DNA of 64,000 bases from Streptomyces sp. NL15-2K. Lineage in GTDB: Bacteria > Actinomycetota > Actinomycetes > Streptomycetales > Streptomycetaceae. Shown in pieces: positions 42,374-51,892 of this stretch. A model generated the notes under the pieces. That model was not told the origin of the DNA. It was given only the letters and a program-made list of their open reading frames with translations, and did no database searches. The position numbers were made by a program, and so were the translations under genes. The stretch spans positions 9,051,001 through 9,115,000 of the forward strand of contig NZ_CP130630.1 in assembly GCF_030551255.1 (NCBI RefSeq). Reading direction: 5' to 3'. The stretch's first letter is position 1. Each line of letters opens with the position of its first letter.

Positions 42374-44803
42374 TCACGCGTGCCGTGGCGCGACCGCCGG
42401 ATTCCCGCCCCAGTGCGCCCCCGGCGGCATCTCCTCGCCCTTCATCAGGAAGGAGTCGGGGGCGAGGACGGCGCCGTCCCCCATCACGACGCCGTAGTGC
42501 ACCAGCGCGCCGACCTGGAGCGTGCAGCCGGCGCCGATCGTGATGTGCTCGGACTTGAAGGTGCCGTCCTCCTGGGAGTGGGCCTGCACCTTGGTGTGGG
42601 CGGCCAGCGTGCAGTCGTCGCCGATCGCGGTGAGCGTGCGCTCGGTGATGACGCAGCCGTCGTCGAAGACCCGGTGGCCCAGCCGGACGCCCAGCAGCCG
42701 CCAGACCACGTTCTTGAACGGCGTCCCGTTGAGCAGGACGAGGTGCCGGTCGGGCACCTTCCACAGCCGCTCGTGCCACCAGAAGGACGGCTCGTAGATC
42801 GAGCACAGCTGCGGCCGCAGCGGACGGAAACGGCCGATCAGCCGCTCCACCAGGACGTAGTAGCCGACGGTGAACAGCTGGCCCACGATCAGGGTGGCGC
42901 CGATCAGCAGGCCGCCGCCGAGGGTGCCTTCACCGCCGTGGAGATCGACGGCGGCGAAGCCGAGCACGGTGAGCGCGAACCAGTGCAGCCACCGGACGAA
43001 CAGGAACAGCCCCATCGAGCGCAGGTTGGAGCGGTTCTTCGCGGCCAGGCGGCGGCGCAGCTCGTCGCCCTCGCGGAGGTGGTCGAAGCGGCTGTCGCGC
43101 TCCACCGAGCGTGGGATCTCGAAGCAGGGCGAGCCGAGCAGGCCCACGTTCTCGCGGACCTCGCCGTCGAGCGGGACCATCACCTTGGTCGCCAGCAGAC
43201 AGTTGTCGCCGGTGCGGCCGCCCGCGGGGTAGACGATGTGGTTGCCGAGGAAGTTGCGCGGCCCGATCGTGGCGCGCGAGACGCGGAAGGACGTACCGGA
43301 GAAGTCGGCGTTGACGATCGACAGCCCGTCGGCGACCATCGTGCCGCTTCCCACGGTGGCCAGGTACGGCGTCTCGTGCCGCACCTCCGTGCCGAAGTTG
43401 GAGCCGGTCTGCTCGACGTGCGAGAGGTCGTAGCCGAGGGCCCGCAGGTAGGGGACGATGTACGAGCTGTCGCCGCACAGCCACTTGAAGAAGCGGATGT
43501 TGGTCAGGCGGGCGACGGCGCGCTGCACCGAGTAGTGGAAGCCGTAGAGCGGGTAGACCCGGTCGGGGCGCAGGAACGGTTTCAGCAGGCGCGGGAGCAG
43601 GGTCACCGCGGCGAGGCCGAGGACCACGTAGGCCGCGAACACGGCGAGGGACAGAGCGAGAGCCTCGGCGAGGAAGCGGGCCGTGGACATGTCCCGGGAG
43701 GCCGTGTCGAGCGCGGGCACGAGCGTGAGCAGCAGGTGGGCGCCCCCGACGGCGAGCGGGACGTACAGCAGGAGCGTCTGGAGCAGGGCGGCCAGGGCGT
43801 AGGCGGCCCTGCGGGCGGTCGAGCAGGGCGCCGGAGGGACCCGGACGTAGTCGACGTGGGTGGGCTGGGCGGGGGAGCCGTGCCATCGCTGCCCGGCCGG
43901 GACCGCGCGGCCGCCGTACAGGGCGGAGGAGTGGCCGAGCTGGGCGCCGTCGCCCATCGAGGTGCCGATGTCGAGGACGGTCTGCTCGCCGACGTGGACC
44001 CCGCTGCCGAGGGTGACGGGGCCGGTGCGGATCCGGCCGGCCAGCGCCTGGTAGCAGAGGAAGTGGCAGTCCTTGCGGATCAACGTGCCGGCGCCGACGG
44101 TCAGCAGGTCGGTGCAGACCGGCACCGAGCGGGAGAGGATCGTGACGCCCGCGCCGATCCGCGCGCCGAGCGCCCGCAGGTACAGCACGTACAGCGGGTT
44201 GCCGACGAACAGGATCATCGGGCTGGCGTGCAGCAGCGCCTTGACGGTCCAGAAACGGACGTAGGCCAGGCTCCAGACCGGGAATTCCGTCCGCCTCCAG
44301 CGGCCGACGAGCACCCATTTCGCCACCACCGGCAGCATGCAGGCGCCGACGAACAACGCGCCGCCGAAGACCACGGAGCGCGAGTAGACCCCGGCCGCAC
44401 CGTCGCCGCCGGACACCCATGCGTACCCCCGGGCAATGGCCGTCCCGGCGAGGAGGCAGTAGGCCGCGAAGACGGCGAACTGCAGGGTCCCGCACAGGAC
44501 ATGACGTGCCGTGCTGCCCGGCTCGGGGCGCTGTGCCGTGACCGCCGGCGTGGCACCGGCCGGCGTCTCGGCGAGCGCCGCCGCCAGCAGGCGGATCGTC
44601 GGATGGCCGTAGACGTCCTTCATGGACACCGACGGCAGATCGGGGCGTTTTCTGACCCGGGCGCAGAAATGGGCCATGACGAGCGAGTTGGCGCCGAGGT
44701 CGTCGAAGAAGTGGCTGTCGACCGGTATGTGTTCCCGGCGTACGACACCGGCCAGCACCTCGGCGAGAACGCTTTCGGTGCCGGCGCCGTGTTGTCCCCC
44801 CAC
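42374..44803 (-). CDS. PCP-membrane-left-handed-beta-helix protein related to the polyamino-acid synthetase C-terminus
   Basis: 809 aa from GTG 44803 (AAGGAG ribosome-binding site). Residues 1-80 are a carrier domain with the phosphopantetheine site Ser40 in FFDDLGANSLVM. After this come TM pairs (about 108-130, 140-165), a hexapeptide-repeat beta helix (RIGAGVTILSRSVPV, GAGTLIRKDCHF, HVGEQTVLDIGTSMGDGAQLG), more TM helices (about 335-425), a second helix block, a last TM pair (near 630-665) and a third hexapeptide block (DDGCVITERTLTAIGDDCTLAAH). This matches the terminal domain of epsilon-poly-lysine-type synthetases, which polymerises one amino acid iteratively in the membrane. With SbnA/SbnB, a diaminopropionate polymer or oligomer is inferred. 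Confidence 0.85.
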   Translation of the reverse strand: MGGQHGAGTESVLAEVLAGVVRREHIPVDSHFFDDLGANSLVMAHFCARVRKRPDLPSVSMKDVYGHPTIRLLAAALAETPAGATPAVTAQRPEPGSTARHVLCGTLQFAVFAAYCLLAGTAIARGYAWVSGGDGAAGVYSRSVVFGGALFVGACMLPVVAKWVLVGRWRRTEFPVWSLAYVRFWTVKALLHASPMILFVGNPLYVLYLRALGARIGAGVTILSRSVPVCTDLLTVGAGTLIRKDCHFLCYQALAGRIRTGPVTLGSGVHVGEQTVLDIGTSMGDGAQLGHSSALYGGRAVPAGQRWHGSPAQPTHVDYVRVPPAPCSTARRAAYALAALLQTLLLYVPLAVGGAHLLLTLVPALDTASRDMSTARFLAEALALSLAVFAAYVVLGLAAVTLLPRLLKPFLRPDRVYPLYGFHYSVQRAVARLTNIRFFKWLCGDSSYIVPYLRALGYDLSHVEQTGSNFGTEVRHETPYLATVGSGTMVADGLSIVNADFSGTSFRVSRATIGPRNFLGNHIVYPAGGRTGDNCLLATKVMVPLDGEVRENVGLLGSPCFEIPRSVERDSRFDHLREGDELRRRLAAKNRSNLRSMGLFLFVRWLHWFALTVLGFAAVDLHGGEGTLGGGLLIGATLIVGQLFTVGYYVLVERLIGRFRPLRPQLCSIYEPSFWWHERLWKVPDRHLVLLNGTPFKNVVWRLLGVRLGHRVFDDGCVITERTLTAIGDDCTLAAHTKVQAHSQEDGTFKSEHITIGAGCTLQVGALVHYGVVMGDGAVLAPDSFLMKGEEMPPGAHWGGNPAVAPRHA

Positions 44804-45212
44804 GGGCGCTCCTTGATGGTGTTCCTGATGCGTCGAACATGAAATGAGAGAAAAGAAACAAGAGGAGAATGTGATGCCCGCGAGAAAGGAGTGGAGGTGC
44901 TATGTATACGGCTCAAATTCTTTCGGCACGTTCATGAACGGTTCAAGGGTGTTTCGGTCATTGACGCTTTTACGACGGCGCACGCCGAACCGATCATCTC
45001 GACGCATGGTTCCGCTTTCCGTGCGACCGGGGAGCTCACCGAAATACCGGTGTAATGCGCTGGCGCCGGTTCCGTTTTCCGCTGCCGAACATTTCGGCCA
45101 ACGCGGACATGACAGAAAAATGGTTCGATTTACACTCGAGCGAGTGGACGCATTCACGAGGAACGGGCACCGGGAGATGAGCGCGGCCAGGCACGACGGC
45201 TACCGTTGGGTC
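44804..45212. promoter_or_regulatory. AT-richer divergent promoter region of the biosynthetic operon and yihY
   Basis: This 409-bp gap is less GC-rich than the surroundings and should carry the minus-strand promoter for the polyamino-acid operon. For the plus strand, TACCGT (45201-45206) ends 6 nt before GTG 45213, a leaderless promoter. A tiny frame with a very good ribosome-binding site (AAGGAGTGGAGG) encodes MYTAQILSARS at 44902-44937. Nothing else there looks like a gene. Confidence 0.45.
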
Positions 45213-46355
45213 GTGCAGCCAGCAAGTGAATCCCCTCAGCCGTCCGTCGGCCGCCTCCATCGGGCGCGTGCCCTCTACCGGAACGTCTCGAAGCGCAGGA
45301 CCGCCTGGCTGCTGCTCAAGGACACCGTCAACTCGTGCATCGAGTACCGCATTCTGGGCCTCGCGGCCGAGGCCGCGTTCTTCACCCTGCTGTCCGTGCC
45401 GCCGCTGCTGCTCAGCATGATCGGGCTGCTCGGCTACGTCGACGACTGGACCGGCGCCGACACCATCGCGAGCCTGGAGACCAACATCCTGGAGGCCTCG
45501 CGCACGGTCCTGTCCGACAAGGGCGTGACGCAGATCGCCGAGCCGATCCTGCACGACGCCATGAAGGGCGGCCGGCCCGACGTCATCTCCATCGGCTTCC
45601 TGTTCGCCCTGTGGTCCGGCTCCCGCGCGGTGAACGTCTTCATAGACACCATCACCGTGATGTACGGCCTCGACGGCGTCCGGGGCATCGTGAAGACCCG
45701 CCTGATGGCCTTCCTGCTCTTCATCGTGGCGCTGCTGATCGGCTCGATCGTGCTGCCGCTGATGGTGGCGGGGCCGGACGCGGTCGTGGACATCGTGCCG
45801 TGGTCGACGACCGTCGTACAGGTGCTCTACTGGCCCGTCGTCATCGTGCTGTCCATCGTCTTCCTGACGACGCTGTACCACGTGTCCGTGCCTGTGCGCT
45901 CCCCGTGGATCGAGGACGTGCCCGGCGCGCTGGTCGCCCTCGGCATGTGGGTGCTCGGCAGCTTCCTGCTGCGCATCTACCTCACCAGCACCGTCGAGGG
46001 CCCCACCATCTACGGCTCCCTCGCCGCCCCCGTCGCCGTACTGCTGTGGATCGGCGTGTCCGCCTTCGCCGTCCTCGTCGGGGCCGCCGTCAACGCCGCC
46101 ATCGACCGGGTCTGGCCGGCCGCCGCCACGGCCGCGGCCCGCGACGCCAACGAACGCCTGCGCGAGGCACAGGTCGCCGAGTACGTCGCCCGAGCGGCCG
46201 CGGCACGGGAGGCCGACCCCGACGACCCGGACATGCCGTCGGAGTTCCCGGAGCGGTGGTCGCGGTTTTTGCCGCCGGAGGATGTGACGTCGCGACTACG
46301 CCCTCCGGCGAAGAACGGAACCAAGCAAGGGGACAATTCAGCGCCGGGTGAGTAA
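45213..46355 (+). CDS. YihY/BrkB family inner-membrane protein
   Basis: 380 aa from GTG 45213, chosen because a TACCGT -10 sits 6 nt upstream; the frame is open further upstream. Six or so TM helices follow an N-terminal cytoplasmic stretch. YRILGLAAEAAFFTLLSVPPLLLSMIGLLGYV, FLFALWSGSRAVNVFIDTITVMYGL and ILTSTVEGPTIYGSLAAPVAVLLWIGVSAFAVLVGAAVNAAID-type segments are family signatures. A hydrophilic Ala/Glu/Arg-rich tail (about 300-380) ends the protein. It was once called 'ribonuclease BN', but there is no nuclease function; the role is unknown. Confidence 0.88.
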   Translation: MQPASESPQPSVGRLHRARALYRNVSKRRTAWLLLKDTVNSCIEYRILGLAAEAAFFTLLSVPPLLLSMIGLLGYVDDWTGADTIASLETNILEASRTVLSDKGVTQIAEPILHDAMKGGRPDVISIGFLFALWSGSRAVNVFIDTITVMYGLDGVRGIVKTRLMAFLLFIVALLIGSIVLPLMVAGPDAVVDIVPWSTTVVQVLYWPVVIVLSIVFLTTLYHVSVPVRSPWIEDVPGALVALGMWVLGSFLLRIYLTSTVEGPTIYGSLAAPVAVLLWIGVSAFAVLVGAAVNAAIDRVWPAAATAAARDANERLREAQVAEYVARAAAAREADPDDPDMPSEFPERWSRFLPPEDVTSRLRPPAKNGTKQGDNSAPGE

Positions 46356-46382
46356 ATGTCCCTCAGGGGCGAGCGCTTCCCG

Positions 46383-47243
46383 CTACCCCTCCCACGTCCC
46401 CTCCGCCGCGGCCTCCCGCGCGAAGTCGGTGAAGTCCCGTGCCTCACGCCCAAGCACCTGACGCACAGCGTCGGTGACATGCGCGTTACGCCCATCCAGC
46501 GTGCTCTCGAACACCTCCACCAACGCCTCCACCTCCTCCGCCGGCACCCCGAACTCGGCCAGCGTCTCCCCATACGCCCGCACCGGAACCGGCGTATAGA
46601 CAAACTTCCTGCCGACCGCCTCCGAGATCTCCCCGACCGCCTCCCGCCAGGTCAGCGACCGCGCCCCCGTGACCTCCAGCGTCCGCCCCACATACCGGTC
46701 CCCGGACCTCAGCACCGCCACCACGACATCCGCGATGTCCCGCACATCGACGAACGGCTCCCGCACCTCACCGCCCGGGAACACCAGCTCCCCCTGCCGC
46801 AGCCCCTCCACCAGCGGACCCTCGCTGAAGTTCTGCATGAACCACGAGGCCCGTACGACCGTCCAGTCCGCGCCCGACGACTTCAGCGCCTCCTCGGCCG
46901 GCACCGCGAGCTCCGCGCCGCGCGCCGACAGCAGCACCAGCCGTCGTACCCCGAGCCCGACCGCCTCCCGGGCGAGGGCCCCGACCGCCTCGGCGGCCGC
47001 GGGGGCGCCGACGTCGGACGGGTACACGAGGTACGCCGCGTCGGCGCCCCGCAGGGTCTGCGCCCACGTCGTCGGGTCCTGCCAGTCGAAGCCCCGGGCG
47101 CGGGACGCGGGCCGCACCGTGAGTCCCGCCGCCGCGGCGGCCCGGGCCACGCGACCGCCCGTACGCCCCGAGGCGCCGGTCACCACCACCGTCATGTCCT
47201 GAGTGTTCGCCGTGTCCACCGTGATCTGCGTGTTTTCCGTCAT
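46383..47243 (-). CDS. NmrA-like NAD(P)-binding atypical SDR
   Basis: 286 aa from ATG 47243 (TGGAGG ribosome-binding site). The Rossmann motif is TVVVTGASGRTGGRVARAAAAAG. Later segments are WTVVRASWFMQNF and EPFVDVRDIADVVVAVLRSG, typical of NmrA/quinone-oxidoreductase-2-like proteins that either reduce quinones or sense NADP. It is transcribed divergently from the AraC regulator at 47324, its probable controller. Confidence 0.88.
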   Translation of the reverse strand: MTENTQITVDTANTQDMTVVVTGASGRTGGRVARAAAAAGLTVRPASRARGFDWQDPTTWAQTLRGADAAYLVYPSDVGAPAAAEAVGALAREAVGLGVRRLVLLSARGAELAVPAEEALKSSGADWTVVRASWFMQNFSEGPLVEGLRQGELVFPGGEVREPFVDVRDIADVVVAVLRSGDRYVGRTLEVTGARSLTWREAVGEISEAVGRKFVYTPVPVRAYGETLAEFGVPAEEVEALVEVFESTLDGRNAHVTDAVRQVLGREARDFTDFAREAAAEGTWEG

Positions 47244-47323
47244 GCCTCCAGTCAACGGCGGCCCGCCCCAACAGCCCATCGCTGAACGGCTCATTCCCAT
47301 ACGCGCGCGTCTACGCTGGCATC

Positions 47324-48295
47324 ATGGACGCTCCCCCACGCTCGAATGCGCTCACGCGGGGGGACCCCCTTGCAGGCCTCCTGGAGGGCCCTCGCGCACG
47401 AGGCGCCTTCATGATCCGCGCGTGTTTCGAGCCGCCGTGGGCCGTGCGCGTGGAGGACCGGGCTCCGCTGACGGTCATGCTCCTGGTCCGCGGCGACGCC
47501 TGGATCGTCCCGGACACGGGGGAGCGGGTCCGGCTGCGGGCCGGCGACCTCGCCATCGCGCGCGGCCCGGCCCCGTACACCTGCGCCGACGACCCGGACA
47601 CGGCCCCGCAGGCGCTGATCCTGCCGGGCGGCGTCTGCAGCTACCCCGACGGCCGGGACCTGAACGGCTCCATGGACCTCGGTGTCCGCACCTGGGGCGA
47701 CCGGCTGGACGGCTCCACGGTGGTGCTGATCGGTACGTACCAGATGGAGGGCGAGATCAACGGCCGGCTGCTGGACGCGCTGCCGCCGCTGCTCACCCTC
47801 ACCAGCGACGTGTGGCAGTGCCCGCTCACCCCGCTCCTGACGGAGGAGATCGTGCGGGACGAGCCGGGCCAGGAGGTCGTCCTGGACCGGCTGCTCGACC
47901 TGCTGGTCATCGCCGCGCTCAGGGCCTGGTTCTCCCGCCCCGAGGCGGAACCGCCCGCCTGGTACGCGGCGCTCGCGGACCCGGTGGTCGGCCGCGTGCT
48001 GCGCCTGGTGCAGGACGATCCCGCCCACCCCTGGACGGTGGCCTCGCTCGCCACCAAGGCCGGGGTGTCCCGGGCCGCGCTGGCCCGCCGCTTCACGGAC
48101 CTCGTGGGCGAGCCCCCGATGACGTACCTCACCGGCTGGCGCCTCGCCCTCGCCGCGGACCGGCTGCGCGACACGGACGACACCCTGGACGCGATCGCCC
48201 GCCAGGTGGGGTACGGCAGTGCGTTCGCCCTGTCCAGCGCGTTCAAGCGGGTGTACGGGGTGAGCCCGCAGGAGCATCGGACGCGGGCGGCGTAG
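47324..48295 (+). CDS. AraC-family regulator with N-terminal cupin domain
   Basis: 323 aa. The N-terminal cupin-like region (about 20-200) includes [31 protein letters not shown]. The C-terminal double HTH (about 220-320) has [42 protein letters not shown] and [31 protein letters not shown]. It starts at ATG 47324, 6 nt after TACGCT (47312-47317), so it is leaderless. It probably regulates the divergent NmrA-like gene. Confidence 0.92.
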   Translation: MDAPPRSNALTRGDPLAGLLEGPRARGAFMIRACFEPPWAVRVEDRAPLTVMLLVRGDAWIVPDTGERVRLRAGDLAIARGPAPYTCADDPDTAPQALILPGGVCSYPDGRDLNGSMDLGVRTWGDRLDGSTVVLIGTYQMEGEINGRLLDALPPLLTLTSDVWQCPLTPLLTEEIVRDEPGQEVVLDRLLDLLVIAALRAWFSRPEAEPPAWYAALADPVVGRVLRLVQDDPAHPWTVASLATKAGVSRAALARRFTDLVGEPPMTYLTGWRLALAADRLRDTDDTLDAIARQVGYGSAFALSSAFKRVYGVSPQEHRTRAA

Positions 48296-48305
48296 CCTGG
48301 CGTAC

Positions 48306-48995
48306 GTGTACGCGGAGAGGCCTTCCCGACTGGCGGGCGCGGTCGTGTGGACGAACACCCCGTCCGGTGCCGGCCCGGGACGCGTCCTGCCCGACGGCTG
48401 CATGGACCTGCTGTGGAATGAGGGACGGCTGCTCGTCGCCGGGCCCGACACGCGCGCGTACGTCACCCAGGGCGACCCGAGCAGCTGGGCGGGCGTCCGT
48501 TTCCACCCGGGCACCGCACCCGCGCTGCTGGGCGTGCCCGCGCACGAACTGCGCGACCGGCGGGTGGACTTGGCCGACCTGCGCCCGGCCCCGGAGGTGC
48601 GGCGCCTCACCGCGCGGGTGAACGCGGCCGCCGACCCGGCGGGCGGGCTCGAAGAGGTGGCGCTGCGGTGGGTCTCCGGCGCCGAACCCCTCGACCCGCT
48701 GCTGCGGCACCTCGTGGCCGCCCTCGACGCGGGCCGTCCCGTCGCCGCGACCGCCGACGAACTCGGCCTGGGTGCCCGTCAGTTGCACCGCCGCTCACTG
48801 GCCGCCTTCGGCTACGGCCCCAAGACGCTGGCCCGGGTCCTGCGACTGCAGCGCGCCCTCGCCCTGGCCCGCGCCGGGGTGCCCTTCGCGGACACGGCGG
48901 CGCGGACCGGGTTCGCCGACCAGGCCCATCTGGCCCGGGACGTACGGGAGTTGGCGGGCCTGCCGTTGCGCGAGCTACTGGCCCGCACCGGGTAG
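48306..48995 (+). CDS. AraC-type HTH protein with DUF6597-like N-terminus
   Basis: 229 aa. The N-terminal half ([39 protein letters not shown]) matches the transcription-factor N-domain often fused to AraC HTHs. The HTH lies in the last 80 residues ([38 protein letters not shown]). GTG 48306 is 7 nt after TAGCCT (48293-48298), which itself overlaps the stop codon of the preceding regulator. Its 3' end overlaps the convergent VOC gene by 21 bp. Confidence 0.87.
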   Translation: MYAERPSRLAGAVVWTNTPSGAGPGRVLPDGCMDLLWNEGRLLVAGPDTRAYVTQGDPSSWAGVRFHPGTAPALLGVPAHELRDRRVDLADLRPAPEVRRLTARVNAAADPAGGLEEVALRWVSGAEPLDPLLRHLVAALDAGRPVAATADELGLGARQLHRRSLAAFGYGPKTLARVLRLQRALALARAGVPFADTAARTGFADQAHLARDVRELAGLPLRELLARTG

Positions 48996-49379
48996 CGGCG
49001 CGAACAGGTCGACGCCGTTGCCGTCCGGGTCGAGCAGGCTCGCGTACCGCTGTCCCCAGTCGGCGTCCCACGGCTTGAGCTCGCCGTGGTACCCGGCGCC
49101 CACCATCTCCTCGTACACGGAGTCGACCTCGGACGGGCTCTCGCACAGCAGAGCCAGCGCGGTGCGCCCGCCCCCGGTCGGCGGCTGCCACTGAGGCATG
49201 AACGAGCGGACGATCTCCTCGCTGTCGAGCATCAGCCGCAGCCCGCCCGGCAGTTCGGCCTCGGCGTGCGGCTGCTCCTCGGCGCCCTCGGGGAAGGCGA
49301 ATCCGAGGCGGCGGTAGAAGGTGACGGAGGCGGCCATGTCGGAGGCCACCATGCCGATCGCATCGAATCGTGGAGTCAT
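48975..49379 (-). CDS. VOC family protein
   Basis: 134 aa. Two-module VOC fold: [42 protein letters not shown], then [34 protein letters not shown] 49379 is 6 nt after TACGGT (49386-49391, minus strand), so it is leaderless. It may be regulated or cotargeted by the overlapping AraC-type gene. Substrate unknown. Confidence 0.87.
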   Translation of the reverse strand: MTPRFDAIGMVASDMAASVTFYRRLGFAFPEGAEEQPHAEAELPGGLRLMLDSEEIVRSFMPQWQPPTGGGRTALALLCESPSEVDSVYEEMVGAGYHGELKPWDADWGQRYASLLDPDGNGVDLFAPLPGAGQ

Positions 49380-49444
49380 GCGGCCACCGTAGGCAGGGGC
49401 GCGCGGACCCGTCTTGAAGAAAACGGACGTCTCCCGCCGCTCAC

Positions 49445-49482
49445 CCGAACGTCCGCTCATCCGAACGTCCGCTCACCCGAAC
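49445..49482. repeat. 16-bp tandem repeat at the end of the VOC gene
   Basis: CCGAACGTCCGCTCA plus one base occurs twice and is followed by a partial third copy. It overlaps the stop codon of the gene ending at 49473. Confidence 0.6.
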
Positions 49483-50105
49483 TTCACGGGCCCGTTCGGT
49501 GAGTCCACCGTGAAGGAGATCCCGACCGGCCCGGTGGTGAGGGTGAGCGAGGTGCCGACGGCGGACAGCAGGGGACGGATCTCGTCCGGGTCGGGGGCGC
49601 TCGCGGACACCGCCAGCAGGGGAGTGGCCGGCAAGCCCGACGCGGTCGGATGGGCTGAGGCACTCCAGTCGATGAGGAACGGCACCAGGCCCGAGGGATG
49701 CGCCATGTCCCCGTCGGTCAGGCGCCACCGCAGGAGGGTGCCGTCCGGTCTGCGGCGGCTCATCGGGTGCACGTGGCCGGGGTCGTAGCCCTGCGCCCGG
49801 GCCGCTGCGACCGCCGCGTCCAGATCGGGCGGACTGATCGCCCACGTCACCGTCCGGGGCCCGGAGAGAGCGTCGACGTCGAAGGGACGCGGCTGCCCGG
49901 GCGCGGTCTGCTCCGGATCGGGCCCGATGATCTCCAGGTAACTGCTGCCCCCCAGGGACACCAGATGATTCCGGGTGCCCAGACCGACGTGCACACCGCC
50001 GGGAGCGGGCGTCACACCGGTGCGCCGGGCGAAGTCGGCGACCGTCGCCGCCAGATCGGGGGTCGCGAGGACGAGGTGGTCCAGCAGCGCGGGGATGGCA
50101 TTCAT
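49473..50105 (-). CDS. VOC-fold (glyoxalase-like domain) protein
   Basis: 210 aa. LLDHLVLATPDLAATVADFARRTGVTPAPGGVHVGLGTRNHLVSLGGSSYLEIIGPD is the typical start of the long glyoxalase-like family. A second half (LLRWRLTDGDMAHPSGLVPFLIDWSASAHP) follows. A TAGCCT element lies 8 nt before ATG 50105, so the start is leaderless or nearly so. Catalytic function is not assignable. Confidence 0.85.
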   Translation of the reverse strand: MNAIPALLDHLVLATPDLAATVADFARRTGVTPAPGGVHVGLGTRNHLVSLGGSSYLEIIGPDPEQTAPGQPRPFDVDALSGPRTVTWAISPPDLDAAVAAARAQGYDPGHVHPMSRRRPDGTLLRWRLTDGDMAHPSGLVPFLIDWSASAHPTASGLPATPLLAVSASAPDPDEIRPLLSAVGTSLTLTTGPVGISFTVDSPNGPVKFG

Positions 50106-50213
50106 GGCGGCCGAGGCTACGCGCTACGCGCTGAGGGTGTACACGCACCGGTATGGATCGGGGTCGCGGGGGACCTGCAGCACATCCCCGCGACCTCGAT
50201 CTGTTGCGATGTT

Positions 50214-50759
50214 TCAGTGAACGACGACGCCGCTGCTGTCCACCCTGTTGACCGCCGCGCACGACGGACAGCGCACCGCCGTGACGTTCTGGTAGCGCAC
50301 GCCGTCGTACCACTCGTGGGAACACTTCCCGCACTGGACCGTGACGACGAAGTTGTCGCCCCGCCCTCGGGCGGCCCCGATGACCCCGGTCGTGTTCGCG
50401 ACGGAGACGAGCCGGCCTGGACATTCCGCGCGCGTGATGTCCAGTTGCCACGGCAACAGCTGTTCCAGGTACAGGCCGTCGATGTCCTTGCCCCAGTTGC
50501 CCTGGGGCGTCTCGACGACGTAGTAGAAGAGCTCCTGCGTGACCTCGTGTTCCTCCAGCAGGTACCGCTTGGCCTTCTCGGTGTCGTTGCCTCGGAAGAC
50601 GATGTACTGCGCGTTCCCCTTTCTGAGGCTGCTGTAGCCGGGTTCCAGACCCGCCGCCGCGGCCCTCTCCTGGGCCGCGTCGGCCTCTTCCCTGTTCGCG
50701 TAGACCAGCATCGGTCCCGTTGTGTCGTCGCTGGTCCGACGCCGCTTGAACCAACCCAT
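50214..50759 (-). CDS. Hypothetical protein with C-terminal zinc ribbon
   Basis: 181 aa from ATG 50759 (GAAGGTGGA ribosome-binding site). It starts MGWFKRRRTSDDTTGP. The middle (VYANREEADAAQERAAAAG, YIVFRGNDTEKAKRYLLEEHEV, FYYVVETPQGNWGKDIDGLYLEQLLPW) is unrecognised. A zinc ribbon, VQCGKCSHEWYDGVRYQNVTAVRCPSC, ends the protein. It lies 70 nt downstream of the DUF5954 gene on the same strand, so the two may share a transcript. No function is assigned. Confidence 0.7.
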   Translation of the reverse strand: MGWFKRRRTSDDTTGPMLVYANREEADAAQERAAAAGLEPGYSSLRKGNAQYIVFRGNDTEKAKRYLLEEHEVTQELFYYVVETPQGNWGKDIDGLYLEQLLPWQLDITRAECPGRLVSVANTTGVIGAARGRGDNFVVTVQCGKCSHEWYDGVRYQNVTAVRCPSCAAVNRVDSSGVVVH

Positions 50760-50829
50760 CCGTCCACCTTCGAGCGTGCCCGACAAGGCCGTGATCGTAC
50801 GGCCGTGCCCGTGGGAGGGGTCCCGACCT

Positions 50830-51846
50830 TCACTCGTAGGTGATGGTGCCGTCCTCGTCCATCGACGGATGGATCTTCATGGGCCCGTACTCGTCCCCGT
50901 CCGAGGGACGCGGCGTCTCCGGTCCGTCCGGTCCCGTACGCAGCAGGCGGCCGACGCGGCAGATCCGGAAGGCGCGTCCCTCGAAGCGGAAGTCGTCGGC
51001 GCGTTCGAGCGCCCGGTACTCCTCGGCCGCCTTCGCGTACCGGGCCTTCTTCTCGTCGTCGAACTGGTACAGCAGGGCCCACACCTCGGACAGGCCGCTG
51101 TAGAGCAGGCGCCGGGCGTCGTGCGGGGTGGACATGAGGACGCCGCGTGGCTGCCAGCCGTGTCCGTCGCGCTCGCCCACGCCGAATCCGGTGGGCAGCA
51201 GGACGATGTCGGGATGGGTCGCGACCGCCCGCTTGGAGTCCGCGCGGACGTCGGAGGGGAAGCGGAAGCCCGTGTACGCGAAGTCCCGCAGCCCCAGTTT
51301 CAGCGCGCCCGCCGCCGGGCCGTCCACGCGGTCCGGGTCGAGCACGAAATCGACGTCGGGCGACGGAGTGTCACGCGCCTGCCGGTCCCACGATCGCTCC
51401 ACCGGCTCCGCATCGGTGGGCCGGGGCGGCTCCAGCCCGTCGTCCCCGACCCGGGCGAACTCGTCCCCGCGCACGATCCGGTAGCGCACCCCGCACGCCT
51501 CGACCTCGTTCACCGGCTCCCGCTCCAGCACCGCCACGGCCGCCAGCAGTTCCCGCCGTACGGCCGGGTCGTCGGTGTCGTCCTTCGCGGTGAACCACAG
51601 ATACGAGTTCAGCCCGTCCCGGGCCATCTGCGGCATCCCGTCCACCACGGGCTTCACCAGCCGCCACTGCGGCCCGACCGCCGGATCCTGCCGGGCGACC
51701 CCGAACACCGGCCCGCGCAGAGCGAGGTGGGGGTAACGCCGGGTGGCCTCCAACGCGTCGGCCTCCCGCACCCACGCGGCGGGGTCGTCGCGCTGGATCA
51801 ACTCCTCGTGCAGCGCCTGGATCTGTTGCTGCCAGTCATCACTCAT
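50830..51846 (-). CDS. DUF5954 family protein
   Basis: 338 aa. Segments such as RREADALEATRRYPHLALRGPVFGVA, YLWFTAKDDTDDPAVRRELLAAVAVLE, VRYRIVRGDEFARVGDDGLEPPRPTD and FRICRVGRLLRTGPDGPE match a Streptomyces-specific family known only as DUF5954. There is no signal peptide, TM or catalytic motif. It is next to a DUF397/Scr1-type regulator locus, but no functional link is shown. Confidence 0.8.
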   Translation of the reverse strand: MSDDWQQQIQALHEELIQRDDPAAWVREADALEATRRYPHLALRGPVFGVARQDPAVGPQWRLVKPVVDGMPQMARDGLNSYLWFTAKDDTDDPAVRRELLAAVAVLEREPVNEVEACGVRYRIVRGDEFARVGDDGLEPPRPTDAEPVERSWDRQARDTPSPDVDFVLDPDRVDGPAAGALKLGLRDFAYTGFRFPSDVRADSKRAVATHPDIVLLPTGFGVGERDGHGWQPRGVLMSTPHDARRLLYSGLSEVWALLYQFDDEKKARYAKAAEEYRALERADDFRFEGRAFRICRVGRLLRTGPDGPETPRPSDGDEYGPMKIHPSMDEDGTITYE

Positions 51847-51892
51847 GCACGCATTGTTGCGGGGTGCGTGCGCCGACGAGGGCCGAACCGAC

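Noticed and set aside
44902..44937. 11-codon frame MYTAQILSARS with excellent ribosome-binding site
   Set aside because: Too short to support as a gene without conservation data; kept only as a note in the intergenic entry.
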